Positions 12,715 to 25,269 of a stretch of DNA of 64,000 nt are shown in pieces. The stretch lies in NCBI GenBank assembly GCA_025084515.1, contig JAJAGP010002252.1, forward strand, positions 62,001 through 126,000, written 5' to 3'. The notes under the pieces were generated by a model that was not told the DNA's origin, ran no database searches, and saw only the letters and a list, made by a program, of their open reading frames with translations. This DNA is from Ancistrus triradiatus (taxonomy: Eukaryota > Chordata > Actinopteri > Siluriformes > Loricariidae). The translations under genes were made by a program, and so were the position numbers. Each line of letters opens with the position of its first letter. Position 1 is the stretch's first letter.

Positions 12715-12835
12715 CCACTCAACACCAGGAATCCAGGTTCAAGCCTCAAGCTCCTGCCTGTGAGCAGTTTAACATGTTCATCCTATGTCCACATGGACTT
12801 CCTCTGGTTTCCTTCCTATCCTAATGCCAGATTGA
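12715..12835 (+). repeat. degenerate SINE family B fragment
   Basis: 'aggttcaagcctcaagctcc' (B-box like) and 'gtccacatggacttcctctgg' follow the order of family B. Confidence 0.4.
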
Positions 12836-12841
12836 TTTGAT

Positions 12842-15800
12842 TTGCCAGGATTTGTTTTATGAAGACAAATTTAAAACATAAGCACTCCAGAACAATTTAA
12901 GCAAATCACAGGTTTAAGGGTGGGATAAGAATGGTGGTTGTTCAGGGAACTACGCACTTAACCAATTAAAATCAGCAAATTCCCACCAGTAGATAAAATC
13001 TGCAAAATGTCCTTGGAACCAAAATCTAGCTTGGTTTGTACATTAGAACTGAAAATGATTCTTGCTTTCTGAAAAATATCCTGGCTAACAGTATGTCCAT
13101 GTCAGTCATGTTTCAGATCAGTTTAGAAAGGTACCCCTCCTGCACTTCAGGCATTCTATCCCAGTCAGCACGTGTATTTGTTTTGTGGGCTTGGCCTTTA
13201 CGGACAACACTGACGGGTTCTATTTGTTTGGATTTCATAACAGCTAACTGTAGCCATCTTCCAGCAAAACTGCTGACAACTTGTAAAGAGCAGTTAAACT
13301 TTGTTTTTCTGTTCTTCTGCAGAGTTAGAAGAGGGCCAGTAGATAAAACGAGACACGCAGAGTTACAAGCGTACATGTGGATTAGTAGCTGTGTAAACAG
13401 AGAACATGCAGAAACAACACATGCTGAAGCCATCTTAAATGTGGTAGTCTTGAGTAGCACTGATGACAGGGGCAGCGAGTAAACCTATACATTACTGACT
13501 GGAAACTCTCATTCACCGTGATCTAGTGCAAAAGAACAATCACTCATCAAACTGGGATCAATGCTTACAACCAGAAGCGGCAACAGCAGACACAGATGGC
13601 CAAAACCTTTGATCTGTCCTCCCTTGCATTTGCAAATTTTTTACAATAATCCGATATGTTAGTGTTCTGACCAGTCTCTCATTACTCTTATATTATATAG
13701 CACTGCGCTCACTGGTAAAAAGGAAAAAACATATAACTATATAATAATAGGTATGGAAGGAAAAACAACACTTCAAAGCTTTGTAACTACATGAATCCTC
13801 CTCAATTTGTGTTGTATACTGGAAGGCTGAGTCGGCTGTGTAGAAGGATTATGCACTGGCAGCGTCGAGTAGGCAGGCGTGTGGATATTTCTCTTTGATG
13901 AGGCAGATTCCTGGGAAAGCTGCTCTGGGCCAATTTGTCTGTGGTCATAAGACACACTGAGGAAAGTGGAGCCCTCGGCCTCCCAGAGCGTCAGCCTGGC
14001 ACTGATGGGGTGGGCAGGCGGCACTGCTGTGCCAGCCTGTGCCAACATGTGCGAGTAGTTACAAAGATCAACCACCACCAGACAAGCTCAGCACGGGCAA
14101 CTTTGCTTCCAGAGGCACATAGAAACACACACACCTCCCCACACACTGAGCTTAGACATGCTGAAAAGGAATATTCCAGCATTTTTCAACCTAATCTCTA
14201 TCCACTCCATCTGTGGTGTTTGGGGGATTATTATGAATTTTGACATGAAGCTTTCCTGGACCGAGGAGTATACGGACAATCAGTTTACAAGAAGCTCACT
14301 TAAGATCAAATCAAAAGAGCAGTTGGGGCAGTCAATAAAAGTTCATGCAAAACATGTGTTTTTGAAGAAAACTCATACATTCTTTAGACAAAGATCTTTG
14401 TACGCTAAGCTATAGTAAGTAATAAAGCATGACAGGGCATGCAGTTCTAGGAGCAGAAGAAATAATGGGGTGATCAAGAGGTTGGACCACTTTCCACAAC
14501 AAGGTTAATTCTACCTTCACCAATGACATAAAAAATGACATAAAAAATGCTAGACTGTAATATTCATTTGATTATTACAGCATGCTGAATTTATTACAGA
14601 ATTAGTCTCCACTAACTATCATGTTTTTAAATCAGAATATAAACAGCTGATCACTCCCCCAAAAATCAATCTGTCTCCATCAATCGCTATTTCTCTCGTT
14701 TGTACAAAAAGTCTACTTTGTACATGCTAAAATAACTTACATTACTCTTAGCCATACGTGTCTAACATAAAGACGATTGTATTTAAAGTCTGTATATCTT
14801 TAGGCTCCATCTGTAAACTTTTGTGGAAATCCACATAGACCCAACAAGTCTCTCTGAAATTAGCTTGTTATTGCAGAAAAGGGTTATAGAGAAATGTAAT
14901 ATATACCTGTGATTTACCTGCAGCTTGCACCACCTTGCTTGAGCACACTCTTGCCTACTGATTAATCAGAATTGATAATATATGTAACACCAGTTTTTGT
15001 TCCCAGCTTTTTAATGTTATATTCCAATTGCTTATGTCTAAAACAATTCAAACTTGGCTTACATTCCTCATAACTTCGCTTTGTGACCACGGCAACGAAA
15101 AGTATGATTTTTATTCTAGAAACAGGTCACCAACAGGCATGCCGAAGTATGCTTTTTAGGCCTCACACATCTATAGCAGATGCTTCCCAGAGTACCTTTT
15201 CGCTCTTCTTGTCTTTATAAAATGGCCACAACATATCAAATGCGTCTTCTGGATGTATGCACCTCTTGATGCCATCTAATGGACTAAGTTTGCTGTGTCC
15301 TGAAGGACAAGGATGTCTTCCTTCTTCTCCAAACTCGATAAAAATGGTCACTCTTTATTCAGTCCATGCAGTACAAAGTACAAGAGTGTACTGGGATCAG
15401 CAGAGCAGACTGATCACCCGGTAGCCAGAGTAACACACAATATATACAGTTGGAAAGTAGTGGTCCTTCCTAAGCTCCCCCTGTAATGGTGTGGGGTGAA
15501 GTGTGAATACTGTCGTTATCATAATCTTAATAGAGAATAATTCACACCTGTCTGTCTATTCAGTTCCCCTTTGTCCGTGATGGCTGTTTGCCCACTTTAC
15601 TACTATGCAATTCCAATCAATAGATCATGTCTCTTCTCTCCGTCTCTCCGGAAGGGCTATAGTGGCCCTATATAACTGTATTATACAGCTACCTACAATT
15701 CCTTGCAGTCCCCAGAAATTCTAGAATATGGCTGACCGTCTAAAACTTCTTGATAGTTCTCACCATTCCCAGAAGCTTCTTAAGTATCTTGAAATATGGC

Positions 15801-17690
15801 GAATATCCTTAAAAATAGATCATTTTCAAAATATCATTGTGCTGACCTCAAAGCAAAGTGTTACCGTGAATAATAACTTTTTTCTATTCAATTTTAGGGT
15901 AAACAATCAGGAAACACACTTAACAACTGGGAACAAACATTTTTTGGAAAATTGTTACAATGTGTAATTAAACAACAGCAGATCACCATGGTACTTCTCA
16001 ATTTGTCCTTTCAAACATAGCAATAGTTTTCTCTTTTGTCTTCTGTCTTGTCTGTTTATTCGAAGTGTCCTGGTTTTTTCGTCAACATTACACATTAATG
16101 AAGTTTGAATGATGGAATTTTATACTTCAGGACCCAAGGCTCCCGTTCTTACGTGTTTGAATAAAAGGACATGTGATGAAATATTAGTTGCTGGTAACAT
16201 TGCAGCACATACTCTACAGTGCTGATACAGATTAGTTTGAAAACCCTGTAGTATACTTTCATGAATGATCTCTCTGCCCTCTCGTATTTCCCATTCTCTG
16301 CCCCTTCACTAAGCAATTTGGTTTTTTCTCTACCCTGTTGACGAGATTTATTGGCATAAAGCAGAAGGCCGATAGAGCCATTCGAAGCACTAACACAAAC
16401 ACATGCCACATTCCGCACAAATTAATCAAATGCAGTATTGCATTAACTAAGAGCTTTTTCCACTTCACATCCATTTCGAGGACTAAAACAAGGACATACC
16501 AAGTAATGCACTTATACAGCAATATGTTTCTTGTGTCATCTGTTGCACGTGTATTCTGGTACATATAAAGGAATGACAAACAGCAGACATGGTTGTGGAT
16601 GCTTATTGTCCTTTTTATTAAGGGAGTCTCTTCCATCTCAGTTTACAGTAAATATTTTTTAGCTGGTGGGCCGGGATGAGGTGGGGATTTGTGGTAGAGA
16701 TGTGGTCAACAGAGCTGCACCTGACCATCCCTGGCATGGTGGAGAGTTAGTATTGCATGAACATTAGAGAGAAAAGATCAAGTATCATCAGCCTCACTCA
16801 TTCGATCAAAAAACAAAAACAAAAACACCTGGACCTTTCAACTTAAGCTGATTAGGAGGCTCCATTCATGCACTCACAGCATCCCAGAAACCAGTGACAG
16901 ACACACAAATTAGACACAAATTGTTAACACCAGCATTTTTCACTAGGTCTGTAGCTTATTTATTATGACCATGGACAACACACAAGACCTGTTTACTTAA
17001 AACACACTTCTAATGAAAGCCATAGGGCAGTCGCTGAAATCCATTTGTCATTGTAATATGACTATTAATCTACATTCATTACACTCTAAGAGCAGTGACA
17101 TGCCAAATCAACTGCTGGCAGCTATTAGACAGACCTCTACATCCCAAATAAGGTTTAAGGCTTAGGGTTTTATTTAAATAACATCCATTGCCTTTAAGGT
17201 TTTAAGCCAATTTTGAGCAATTTAGTCATCTTCAGTTTTTATAATATGAGAGACTTTTCTTGCTATTTTGATATGTAATAGCACAAACTGTATATCTGCA
17301 ATAAAATACTGTCGGGGCGTAATTTGTGCTGAGGCTTTGGCATCTCTGAATAATAAAGACAAAAGTAGAATAGGGCTGAATCTAAACTAACTCTCCCTAT
17401 GTAGTTCACTATATGCAGTCTGGAATAATGGCATGTACACCCTTTATAGTGCACTACATATCAAATTTGAAGCTACTCCAACTTAAATGTAATACTTTTT
17501 TTATAACATAAGTGCATGTGTGTTTGTAATTTTGATTTGGCAAGAAAAGCCCAAACTAAAATGACTGGAAGCTACAAATACCTGCTACATCGTTCACAAA
17601 GCGTTGCCATAAAGCACCAACAACTGCTCCCACATGCAGGCTCCAAAACACAATACATATACATGTCATCAACGAAAAGCACGTGAGCAC
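12842..17690. other. intergenic, no supported gene
   Basis: No splice-bounded exon is recognised. The largest open frame (13036-13482, plus) has an open frame of similar size on the opposite strand and no motif I know. A 62-codon minus frame at 15163-15351 looks somewhat protein-like but is isolated. Poly-A-rich and AT-rich DNA fills the rest. Confidence 0.45.
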
Positions 17691-17699
17691 ATGTGCACA

Positions 17700-17700
17700 C

Positions 17701-17767
<67 letters not shown>

Positions 17768-17790
17768 CATACACACACACATATATATAC

Positions 17791-17853
<63 letters not shown>

Positions 17854-17862
17854 TACATACAC
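17700..17862. repeat. compound (TA)n(CA)n microsatellite
   Basis: About 50 bases of TA, then mixed 'acat', then about 45 bases of CA, ending against the pogo element at 17864. Confidence 0.95.
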
Positions 17863-17863
17863 A

Positions 17864-18376
17864 CCGTATTTTCCGGACCATAAAGTGCAACAAATTATAA
17901 GACGCAGTATCAACGATCGGCTGCTAACGGGTCTATTTTCATACATAAAGCGCACCGGGTAGAAGAACGCATGCAAATGAAAACAAAACTCTTATTCCCT
18001 CGGAAGCTCAGTTGGTCTTTACCTGGCGCAGTGCGTCTTCTTGCTTCCTCCACTTCCTGACCATTGATTTGTTAATGCTGACTCTCTCACATCTGCTCTA
18101 TGTCCCTGTTGTACTGCTGACTGATAGCTCTGAGTTTGAATCCGCTTCGAAATGAATAATGAAATGAATGCACGTACCCTAATGCGAAGCACATACCGAT
18201 TCTCCGCTGCTGTTCACTACCACCGTTTCCGTAAACTTCGTAACTTACCAAGGCCGGTGGCTAAAACCGTTTGAACAAGTTTATGAGCGCCGTGGTACCA
18301 TCTACAATCGGTTTCTTCTAGTCTAAGCCACCAGAATTAATTCATACACTTAACGCATTTAGGTCCGAAAATACGG
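17864..18376 (-). mobile_element. pogo-type non-autonomous transposon, reverse orientation
   Basis: The ends CCGTATTTTCCGGACC and ...GGTCCGAAAATACGG enclose a reverse copy of the 1960 element. The helix-turn-helix codons lie on the minus strand around 18025-18110, but are changed at several places. The TA flanks are lost (CA and TG instead), so this copy is older or sits in unstable microsatellite DNA. Confidence 0.8.
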
Positions 18377-18379
18377 TGG

Positions 18380-18393
18380 TGTGTTATATATAT

Positions 18394-18454
<61 letters not shown>

Positions 18455-18476
18455 TACACATATATGTGTATGTGTG

Positions 18477-18552
<76 letters not shown>

Positions 18553-18620
18553 TACATACACACACATACACACATACACACCGTATTTTTTATTTATATA
18601 TATATATCTATATATATATA

Positions 18621-18712
<92 letters not shown>

Positions 18713-18780
18713 TAGATAGATAGATAGAGAGATATATATATAGAGATATATGTATATCTATATATATATATAAAAACACA
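18380..18780. repeat. compound (TA)n / (CA)n / (CT)n / (AG)n simple-sequence block
   Basis: Long TA arrays, short CA runs, then (CT)n-(TA)n-(GA)n between about 18622 and 18735. A further end-like 'acaccgtatttttta' at 18579 suggests a fragment of a pogo end trapped inside. The long apparent proteins in this region are translations of dinucleotides. Confidence 0.95.
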
Positions 18781-18811
18781 GTTAAACAGTTTTATATGTA
18801 TATAAAACACA

Positions 18812-19335
18812 GTCTACGACCAAAAGTTTGTGAACACCACCTCTAATTAGTGTCATTTGTAATTTCAGCCACACTAATGGAAGTAATAGTAATTTCCATT
18901 GCAATTCCAATTTCCATAAAAAAACAGTGGCAGCAAAATGGGTTATACTGAAAAACCTCAGTGGCTCTCAGAATGCCATTTTAATAGGTTTCCACCTCCT
19001 GAACAAGTGAGTTCAATACCTTTCTGTCCTGCCCTCCTAAAATAAAGTCTGTAATGAAATGGTTTGCCAACATTGATGGAAAACTTGGCAGACTACTTGC
19101 AGTGAGCTTTGACATTAACCCCATCAAACACCACTGAGATTAATTGGAACGGCAACTGCGAGTCAGGGCTTATTGTCCAACATCAATGCCTGACCTCACA
19201 GTGATGTACCACGTTCTACTTCTCAGAAGAGCAAAGGCTGTTGTAGGAGCAAAGGAGCGATAAACTCCATGCTTATACTCATATTTTGGAATGTCATTTT
19301 TGGGTGTCCAGAAACTTTGTCTATATAGTGTATTT
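18812..19335 (+). mobile_element. decayed Tc1/mariner copy (family T1)
   Basis: It begins 'ctacgaccaaaagtttgtg' and ends 'gggtgtccagaaactttgtc'+'tatatagtgta', the inverted ends of a common fish Tc1-like family. Inside, 'gacattaaccccatcaaaca' and 'gcctgacctcac' correspond to the DLNPI...PDL part of the transposase. It has many stops and a large deletion. Confidence 0.7.
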
Positions 19336-19371
19336 ATACATACACTCTCAGGCGCCTTTATCTGATACACC

Positions 19372-19760
19372 GGTTAACTGTTAATGCAAATATCTAATCA
19401 GTCAATCACATGGCAGCATTTAGATTTGTAGACATGGACAAGCCAACCTGCTGAAGTTCAGACCAAGTATCAGAATGGAGAGGAAGGTGATTTAAGTGAC
19501 TTTGAATATGGTATGGTTGTTGGTGCTAGATAGGCTGGTCTGAGTATTTCAGAAACTGCTGATCTACTGGGATTTTCACGCACAGTCATCTCTCGAGTTT
19601 GCAGAGAATGGTCAGAAGAAGACAAAAATCTGAGAGTGGCAGCTCTCTGGGCAAACATGCCGTACTGATGCCAGAGGCCAGAGGAGAATGGCCAGACTGG
19701 TTCAAGCTGATATAAAGGCAACAGTAACTCAAATAACCACTCATTACAAATGAGGTATGC
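19372..19760 (+). mobile_element. Tc1/mariner transposase remnant, 5' third (family T2)
   Basis: 'atggcagcatttagatttgt', 'gaaggtgatttaagtgactt', 'ctggtctgagtatttcagaa' and 'actgctgatctactgggatt' follow the N-terminal (paired-type helix) part of a widespread fish/amphibian Tc1-like transposase. It is interrupted by in-frame stops and ends near 19750. Confidence 0.75.
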
Positions 19761-21415
19761 ACCTCTGATGATCCATGAAGCAGATGGGCTTGATTTTAGT
19801 AGAGATGTTGGGTGTTAGTACAAGCTAAAGCGCCTCATGAATTAAGTAATATGCATGGTCACCCCCTAGTTTCACTATTCTGTGTTCAGTATGGGAAATT
19901 GTGTCAAAATTATTGTTTGTGGTAATAAGCCATATTGCACAAATGTGGAGATTAGGATTTAAAAGACTGGTTTGTTCTTTAAAAACTGCTGTAAGACAGA
20001 AAGGCAGAGCAAAGGAAGAGTAGAGGTGTAGAAAAGAATGGCAGCCAAGAGAACAGTGGTGAGGCCCAGAAGACAGCACACTGAGTAGCCACACTTGTGA
20101 TGTCAGGATTCGTTTCAGGTCTCCCGCCGAGTGTCTTACTGCAATATCATTTTTGTCAGTATGTAACTCTCTCTTTGTCTCTCTGGCTCTCTCTCTCTGA
20201 CCGTAGATGTACAGTAGAGGGAGAGGGCTCTTAGCGCAGTGGGCACAGGGGAACGGCAGCAGGCTAGAGGTGCAAGTGCAAGGCCACGCTGGGTTGGGAG
20301 AAACTGTCTTTTAGTGCTGTGATGAATCACCTGTGTGCAGACAGAGGAGGCCAGAGCACAGGGTGTAGCCTTCAGACAGGGACTATGATGAATGAAGTAA
20401 GGAGAAGTCTTCCCCTCACACACGCTCCACGTCACACGCTTCCTGTATTCACAGGATGCTATCTCACTGCTGGCCACACACATTCAAGAAAGAAAAATAC
20501 AGAAACCACGTGCACACGAACCTTTCCAGTGCATTCAATTCTGTTTCATACAAATACTTTTATGCTTCTGTTTCCTACTCCCATTAATCGAAAGACATGT
20601 ACAGTAAATATAGAGAGAGGAGTGCTCCCATTCTTTTCATCATTTTGATCATACTTTTCCCAAATGCAAATAGTCAGAAGGATGAGTTCAGCTGGATCTA
20701 ATAATTGTGCTTCAACTTGCATTATTAGTCAGACACATTTTTTCACCGTTTCTTATCGAATGAAGTTTCCCAGCAGAACACATAAAAACAAAACCCAAGA
20801 GATGGAGAGATATATAAATGAGTTATCCAGACTTGGCCAGACCTTGCCTTGTAATTTAATACAAATAAAATATAGAAAGATTGTTGCTATATAATATTTG
20901 TTTTTATGAAATATAGTGTTGTAGTACTCAAGTCCAGTCTCGGTCTTAATACCAGCCGAGTCCAATGAGTCTGTCCGAAGTGACGTTAATTGTAAATGGA
21001 GCTTTTTTTCTGTCGTTTTTGAATATCAACAGTCGGCCCAAACAGAATAAATCAGTCCTTTCTCTACACATATACATAAAATCTGCACTCGGCTAACAGA
21101 GAAAAAAAAAGTTACTGCTCTTCTTGTTCAGTATCCAATCAATGAACTAGTATTTTGAATAATCTGACATTAAGATTGCAAGTGTGCATTTTCACCCCAC
21201 TCACGTTACCATGTATGCAAAATCTGGAAAAATTATTATAACATTTTCACATTTAAGAATAAAAATGGACAGAATGGATATTGTTGGCTATTTTCAGTTG
21301 ACATTATCTAGTGACTTAGAGACTTATAGAGAAGGGAAACAGAATCATCATCATCACTTGCATCCAAAAAGTACATTGCCTTAACTTGACTAAGAGTATA
21401 ATATAACTATAATTT
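19761..21415. other. intergenic, no supported gene
   Basis: Mixed DNA; a CT-rich patch at 20165-20200. No exon or repeat family is recognised. Confidence 0.45.
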
Positions 21416-21417
21416 TA

Positions 21418-21418
21418 G

Positions 21419-21449
<31 letters not shown>

Positions 21450-21478
21450 TTATATATATATATATGTGTGTATGTATG

Positions 21479-21509
<31 letters not shown>

Positions 21510-21611
21510 ACACACACACACATACACACATACATACATATATATATACATACACACACACACATATACACGTGTATATATATATATACACACACATACA
21601 TACATATACAT

Positions 21612-21659
<48 letters not shown>

Positions 21660-21681
21660 GTGTATATGTGTGTATATATAG

Positions 21682-21750
<69 letters not shown>
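21418..21750. repeat. compound (CA)n/(TA)n/(GT)n microsatellite
   Basis: Alternating CA, TA and GT runs, ending in about 60 bases of GT. CA and GT arms are complementary, so the block can fold on itself. Confidence 0.95.
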
Positions 21751-21752
<2 letters not shown>

Positions 21753-21868
21753 CACTATTTATACTACTTTAAACTACTAAAGGTATTGGTCTTGACTACA
21801 ACACTAATGACGTGATACTGAGGGCCCATAAGCAGGCCACAAAAATGTTAGAAAGGTATGTAGCAAAG

Positions 21869-22066
21869 GGACTGTGGTAGCCTAGCGGGTAAAATACAGG
21901 ACTATGGACCAGAAGGTCCAGGGTTCAAATCCCACCTCTGCCAAGCTGCCACTGTTGGGTCCTTGAGCAAGGCCCTTAACCCACAATTGCTTGGATTGTA
22001 AGACTGTATCAATTGTAAGTCACTCTGGATAAGGGCGTCTGCTAAATGCTGTAAATGTAAATGTAA
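21869..22066 (+). repeat. tRNA-derived SINE (family A) with target-site duplication
   Basis: A full-length copy: head 'gactgtggtagcctagcggg', B-box 'gggttcaaatccc', tail 'ctctggataagggcgtctgc' and a (taaatg)n end. It is flanked by the 11-base direct repeat ATGTAGCAAAG at 21858-21868 and 22067-22077, the signature of target-primed insertion. Confidence 0.92.
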
Positions 22067-22244
22067 ATGTAGCAAAGCTATGAATTTAACTCCATTCTAC
22101 TAAGAGGTGGTGAATAATATTGTCAGTTGGTAGGATCACCATTCACTGGTGGCTACTGGCTTCTACTGTGTCTTTCTCTGACACTGACCTAAAAAGAAAA
22201 CCTGGGCTGAGAATTAATGTTTAACCTAAACTTTTATCCTAAAA

Positions 22245-22890
22245 TACTTTATTAGGACAACCTGTACACCTAGTCATTTATGCAGGTAACTAATCAGCCA
22301 GTTGTGTGGCAGTAGTGCAATAGCAGGTAATGTTCACGTCAACAATCAGGACAGTGACTTTGACTGTAGCATTATGGTGCCAGACGGACTGGTTTCAGTA
22401 TTCCTGTAACTGCTGATATCCTGGGATTTTCATGCACAATAGTCTCTACAATTTACTTATTGTAGTACAATAAAGAAAAAACATCCAGTGAGCTCACTCT
22501 TGTGGAAACGCCTTGTTTTCTTGGCACACTACTTGAGTATTGTTGCTGATCATGTGCATCCCTTCACAGCCACAATTTGCTAATCTTCTAATGGCTACTT
22601 CCAGCATGATAATACCCCATGTCACAAAGCAAGGTCAACTCATACTGGTTTCATGAACATGACAGTGAGATCTGTGTTCTCATCAACAGCCACCGGATTT
22701 GTATTCAATAGAAAGCTTTTGGTATGAGGTAGAATCTGAGCAACATGAATATACACAAATTCCATGATGCAAGCCCATCAACATGGAACAGAATCTCAAA
22801 GAAATACTTCCAACAAAGAATTACTGTTTTGTGAGCAAAGGGAAGCCCTAACAAGTATACTATCCTTAATAAAGTGTTTTGTGAGTGTAT
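22245..22890 (+). mobile_element. internally deleted Tc1/mariner-like copy (family T3)
   Basis: Left end 'ctttattaggacaacctgta', right end 'ccttaataaagtgttttgtg'+'agtgta'. The internal order is kept ('cctgggattttcatgcaca', 'ttttcttggcacacta', 'tggctacttccagcatgata', 'catggaacagaatctcaaag') but about half the transposase is missing and frames are broken. Confidence 0.75.
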
Positions 22891-23538
22891 AGAAATACAT
22901 TGATTAAAAGTGTAACACAGGTAGACTCGAGGGCCAACTAGGAATGAAACAGCATCACTGTAGTCTCAGAGTAATTGCTATCCCTCTAGTCTCAGCCCTG
23001 TAAGCTCTGATTCTTGTGCCGGTTTCCTGGATCCACCTTGGAACATGACAACATTTGCATAGCTGGCTTGTCTGACAGGCCATAGAGTGTGTTCTTTGGC
23101 TGGAAGAGGCATGTGTGGGAGCAGGAATTCTGTGCCATAACTGGGTTGTTTTTGGCCCACAGTGACATTTCTTTCTCCATTGCATGGTTAATTTAAGACC
23201 CATAGTGTGCATCCCAGCAGTCTGGGTAATCATCCTCAAATGCTTAAAAGTAAGCTAGGATGGAGAGTGGTAAGAAAGGCCAAGAGGCACTAAGTGTTTT
23301 CATGTTATAGCAAAACGTATATTTTGTCAGCTTCACTGGAGACAGGAGCGTCAGTAAGATAAGCAGCTTAAGGGGTATGTAATGCAGTGGTGGACCAAAA
23401 TCTCGGGTTTCTGATGGATGTTATCCAAGTGAAAACCCAGCATAGGTGTTGATAAAAATCACACTTGCTAATATACAGTCACATGTACTTGCTATCACTG
23501 ACAATCACTGACAGCTCATGTCTTGAAAAAAGCTTACT
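22891..23538. other. intergenic, no gene seen
   Basis: Three overlapping short minus-strand frames at 22955-23239 give no recognisable protein. Confidence 0.4.
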
Positions 23539-24296
23539 AACCTAAATCAGAAAATGCTGGGACAGTATGGAAAATGCAACAAAAAAAAACCCACACACAC
23601 AAACAAATAAGCAAACAAAAATGTTTATAACACTGGCTTTTATTTCATTCGGACAGTGTAAACCCAAGATACTTCATGTTTTTTTCTGGTCAATTTCATT
23701 GCATTTGTTAATATACATAGATTTCTGCATTTCAGGCCAGCAACACATTCAAATTATTATTATTATTTTTTTTAATGGGACGGCAAAGCATACCGAGGAC
23801 ACCAAGCAAGTGTTTCAGGTGTCCCATTCTTCCTGCAAACATGTCAAAAAAATTCAGGACTGCAGGCAGTACCATCTTCTGGACATGGTTAACTAAGGCT
23901 TTTGTTTTCACACTAAAGTTGTAAGTGGCATTTGTGAATGTAACTCTGTATTGTAGGCTTGCGCCCTTGCTCCGTATGCATTGAAATTTCTACAGATTCC
24001 TTGAATCATTTAATATTATGCACTATAGAGGGAGAAGTATGCAAATTCCCTTGCAATCTCTCTTTGAGGAATCGCTTTTAAGCATATCAGTAATTTTGTC
24101 ATGCATTTATTGATGAACTGGAGATCCTCTGACCACCTTTGCTTCTCAAAGCCTTTCATGGCTACTGCTTTCATACAAAATCATAATTATAATGATTTAC
24201 ATGGAAAATATTGGGTTCATACTGTCTGCAATGAAATATTGAAATTTTGTTTATTGCATCTTCCATACTGTCCCATCTTTTTTCTGATTTGGGGTT
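23539..24296. mobile_element. short inverted-repeat transposon (family M1), longer copy
   Basis: The left end 'aacctaaatcagaaaatgct'+'gggacagtatgg' is matched by the reverse complement of 'ccatactgtcccatcttttt'+'tctgatttggggtt'. The same 'atttcaggccagcaacacattc' segment as in the 9973 copy lies inside. No transposase is recognised. Confidence 0.75.
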
Positions 24297-25269
24297 TTAC
24301 AAATATTGAAATACAGTACATTCTACACAATACATAAACTCCCAAGCAAATGATAAGTCTTACTGTGACTGCCTTGCCAGAAGTTCCAGTCTGCCCTGGA
24401 GACAGTATGTGAGAAAGAAGATATTTATATTTATCTCTCGCTCTCTCAGACACATGCACATTAAACTCCCCCACCATGTCATACCGACACATTCCATAGC
24501 TACAGGATTTATAAGGTGTGGATTCAAATATACCCTCATAAGAATGTCCATGGCATTCACAAATGCATCTCAGATGGACCGTTACAGCGAACTTCATGCA
24601 GTCACATTACCTTAAGTCCTCTTTCTTACAAAACATAGGATGCAGACTGAAATTAGACCTCAGTCCCATACTATCGTTTTCGTTTCTCTCAGATGGTCAG
24701 ATGAACTTCAAGACAGATAGGACAAACAAGCCCAAACCAAGTACGATGAAAATATGTAAGCGATTAAGAAAAGCCCCTGCACATGGCATGCTAGAAAAGA
24801 TGAAGTTATACTGCTGAGTGCAATATGATACTGAAGCATGCAGGTCAGACTGCAGACTAGTGTGAATGTTCTGAAGATGGATATGCAGCATGCGCAGCAG
24901 GGTTAGAGGAGATCGAGTTGAGGATGGATGTATGGGGTGAGCTGGAGAGCTTCCATGCCCTCGATCTCCCCCTCTCTTTCTCTCTCTTGCCTCACCAGAG
25001 CTGCTCAGGATCACTGTGTCTGTGTACGTGCAGCTGACAGCCATTCATTCACACATGTGACTCACGGAGAAAGGAGTTGCCTATAGGTTTTTGGATTGTT
25101 CCTTTATGAGTGAAAGGGAGAGGAGAAAAAGGAAAAGCAAGACGTCAGAGCACTCTGAGAAGGGATATCATAGATCTGAATTCCATGTTCTTTTTCATGT
25201 TAGAAACAGTAACTGGCATTTGGAGTCAGTGGGTGACTCTCAGTGAAAATGCTTGTTTCTCAAGTTTAA
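24297..25269. other. intergenic, no gene seen
   Basis: Mixed DNA; a CT-rich patch lies near 24960-24995. No exon is supported. Confidence 0.4.

Noticed and set aside
13036..13482. 148-codon plus-strand frame as a gene
   Set aside because: The opposite strand is equally open, there is no splice or promoter context, and no motif is recognised.
17556..18810. Many long overlapping frames on both strands
   Set aside because: They translate TA, CA and CT dinucleotide arrays into alternating IY, HT or SL residues.
21407..21772. Overlapping frames of about 70-100 codons
   Set aside because: Dinucleotide microsatellite translated in all frames.
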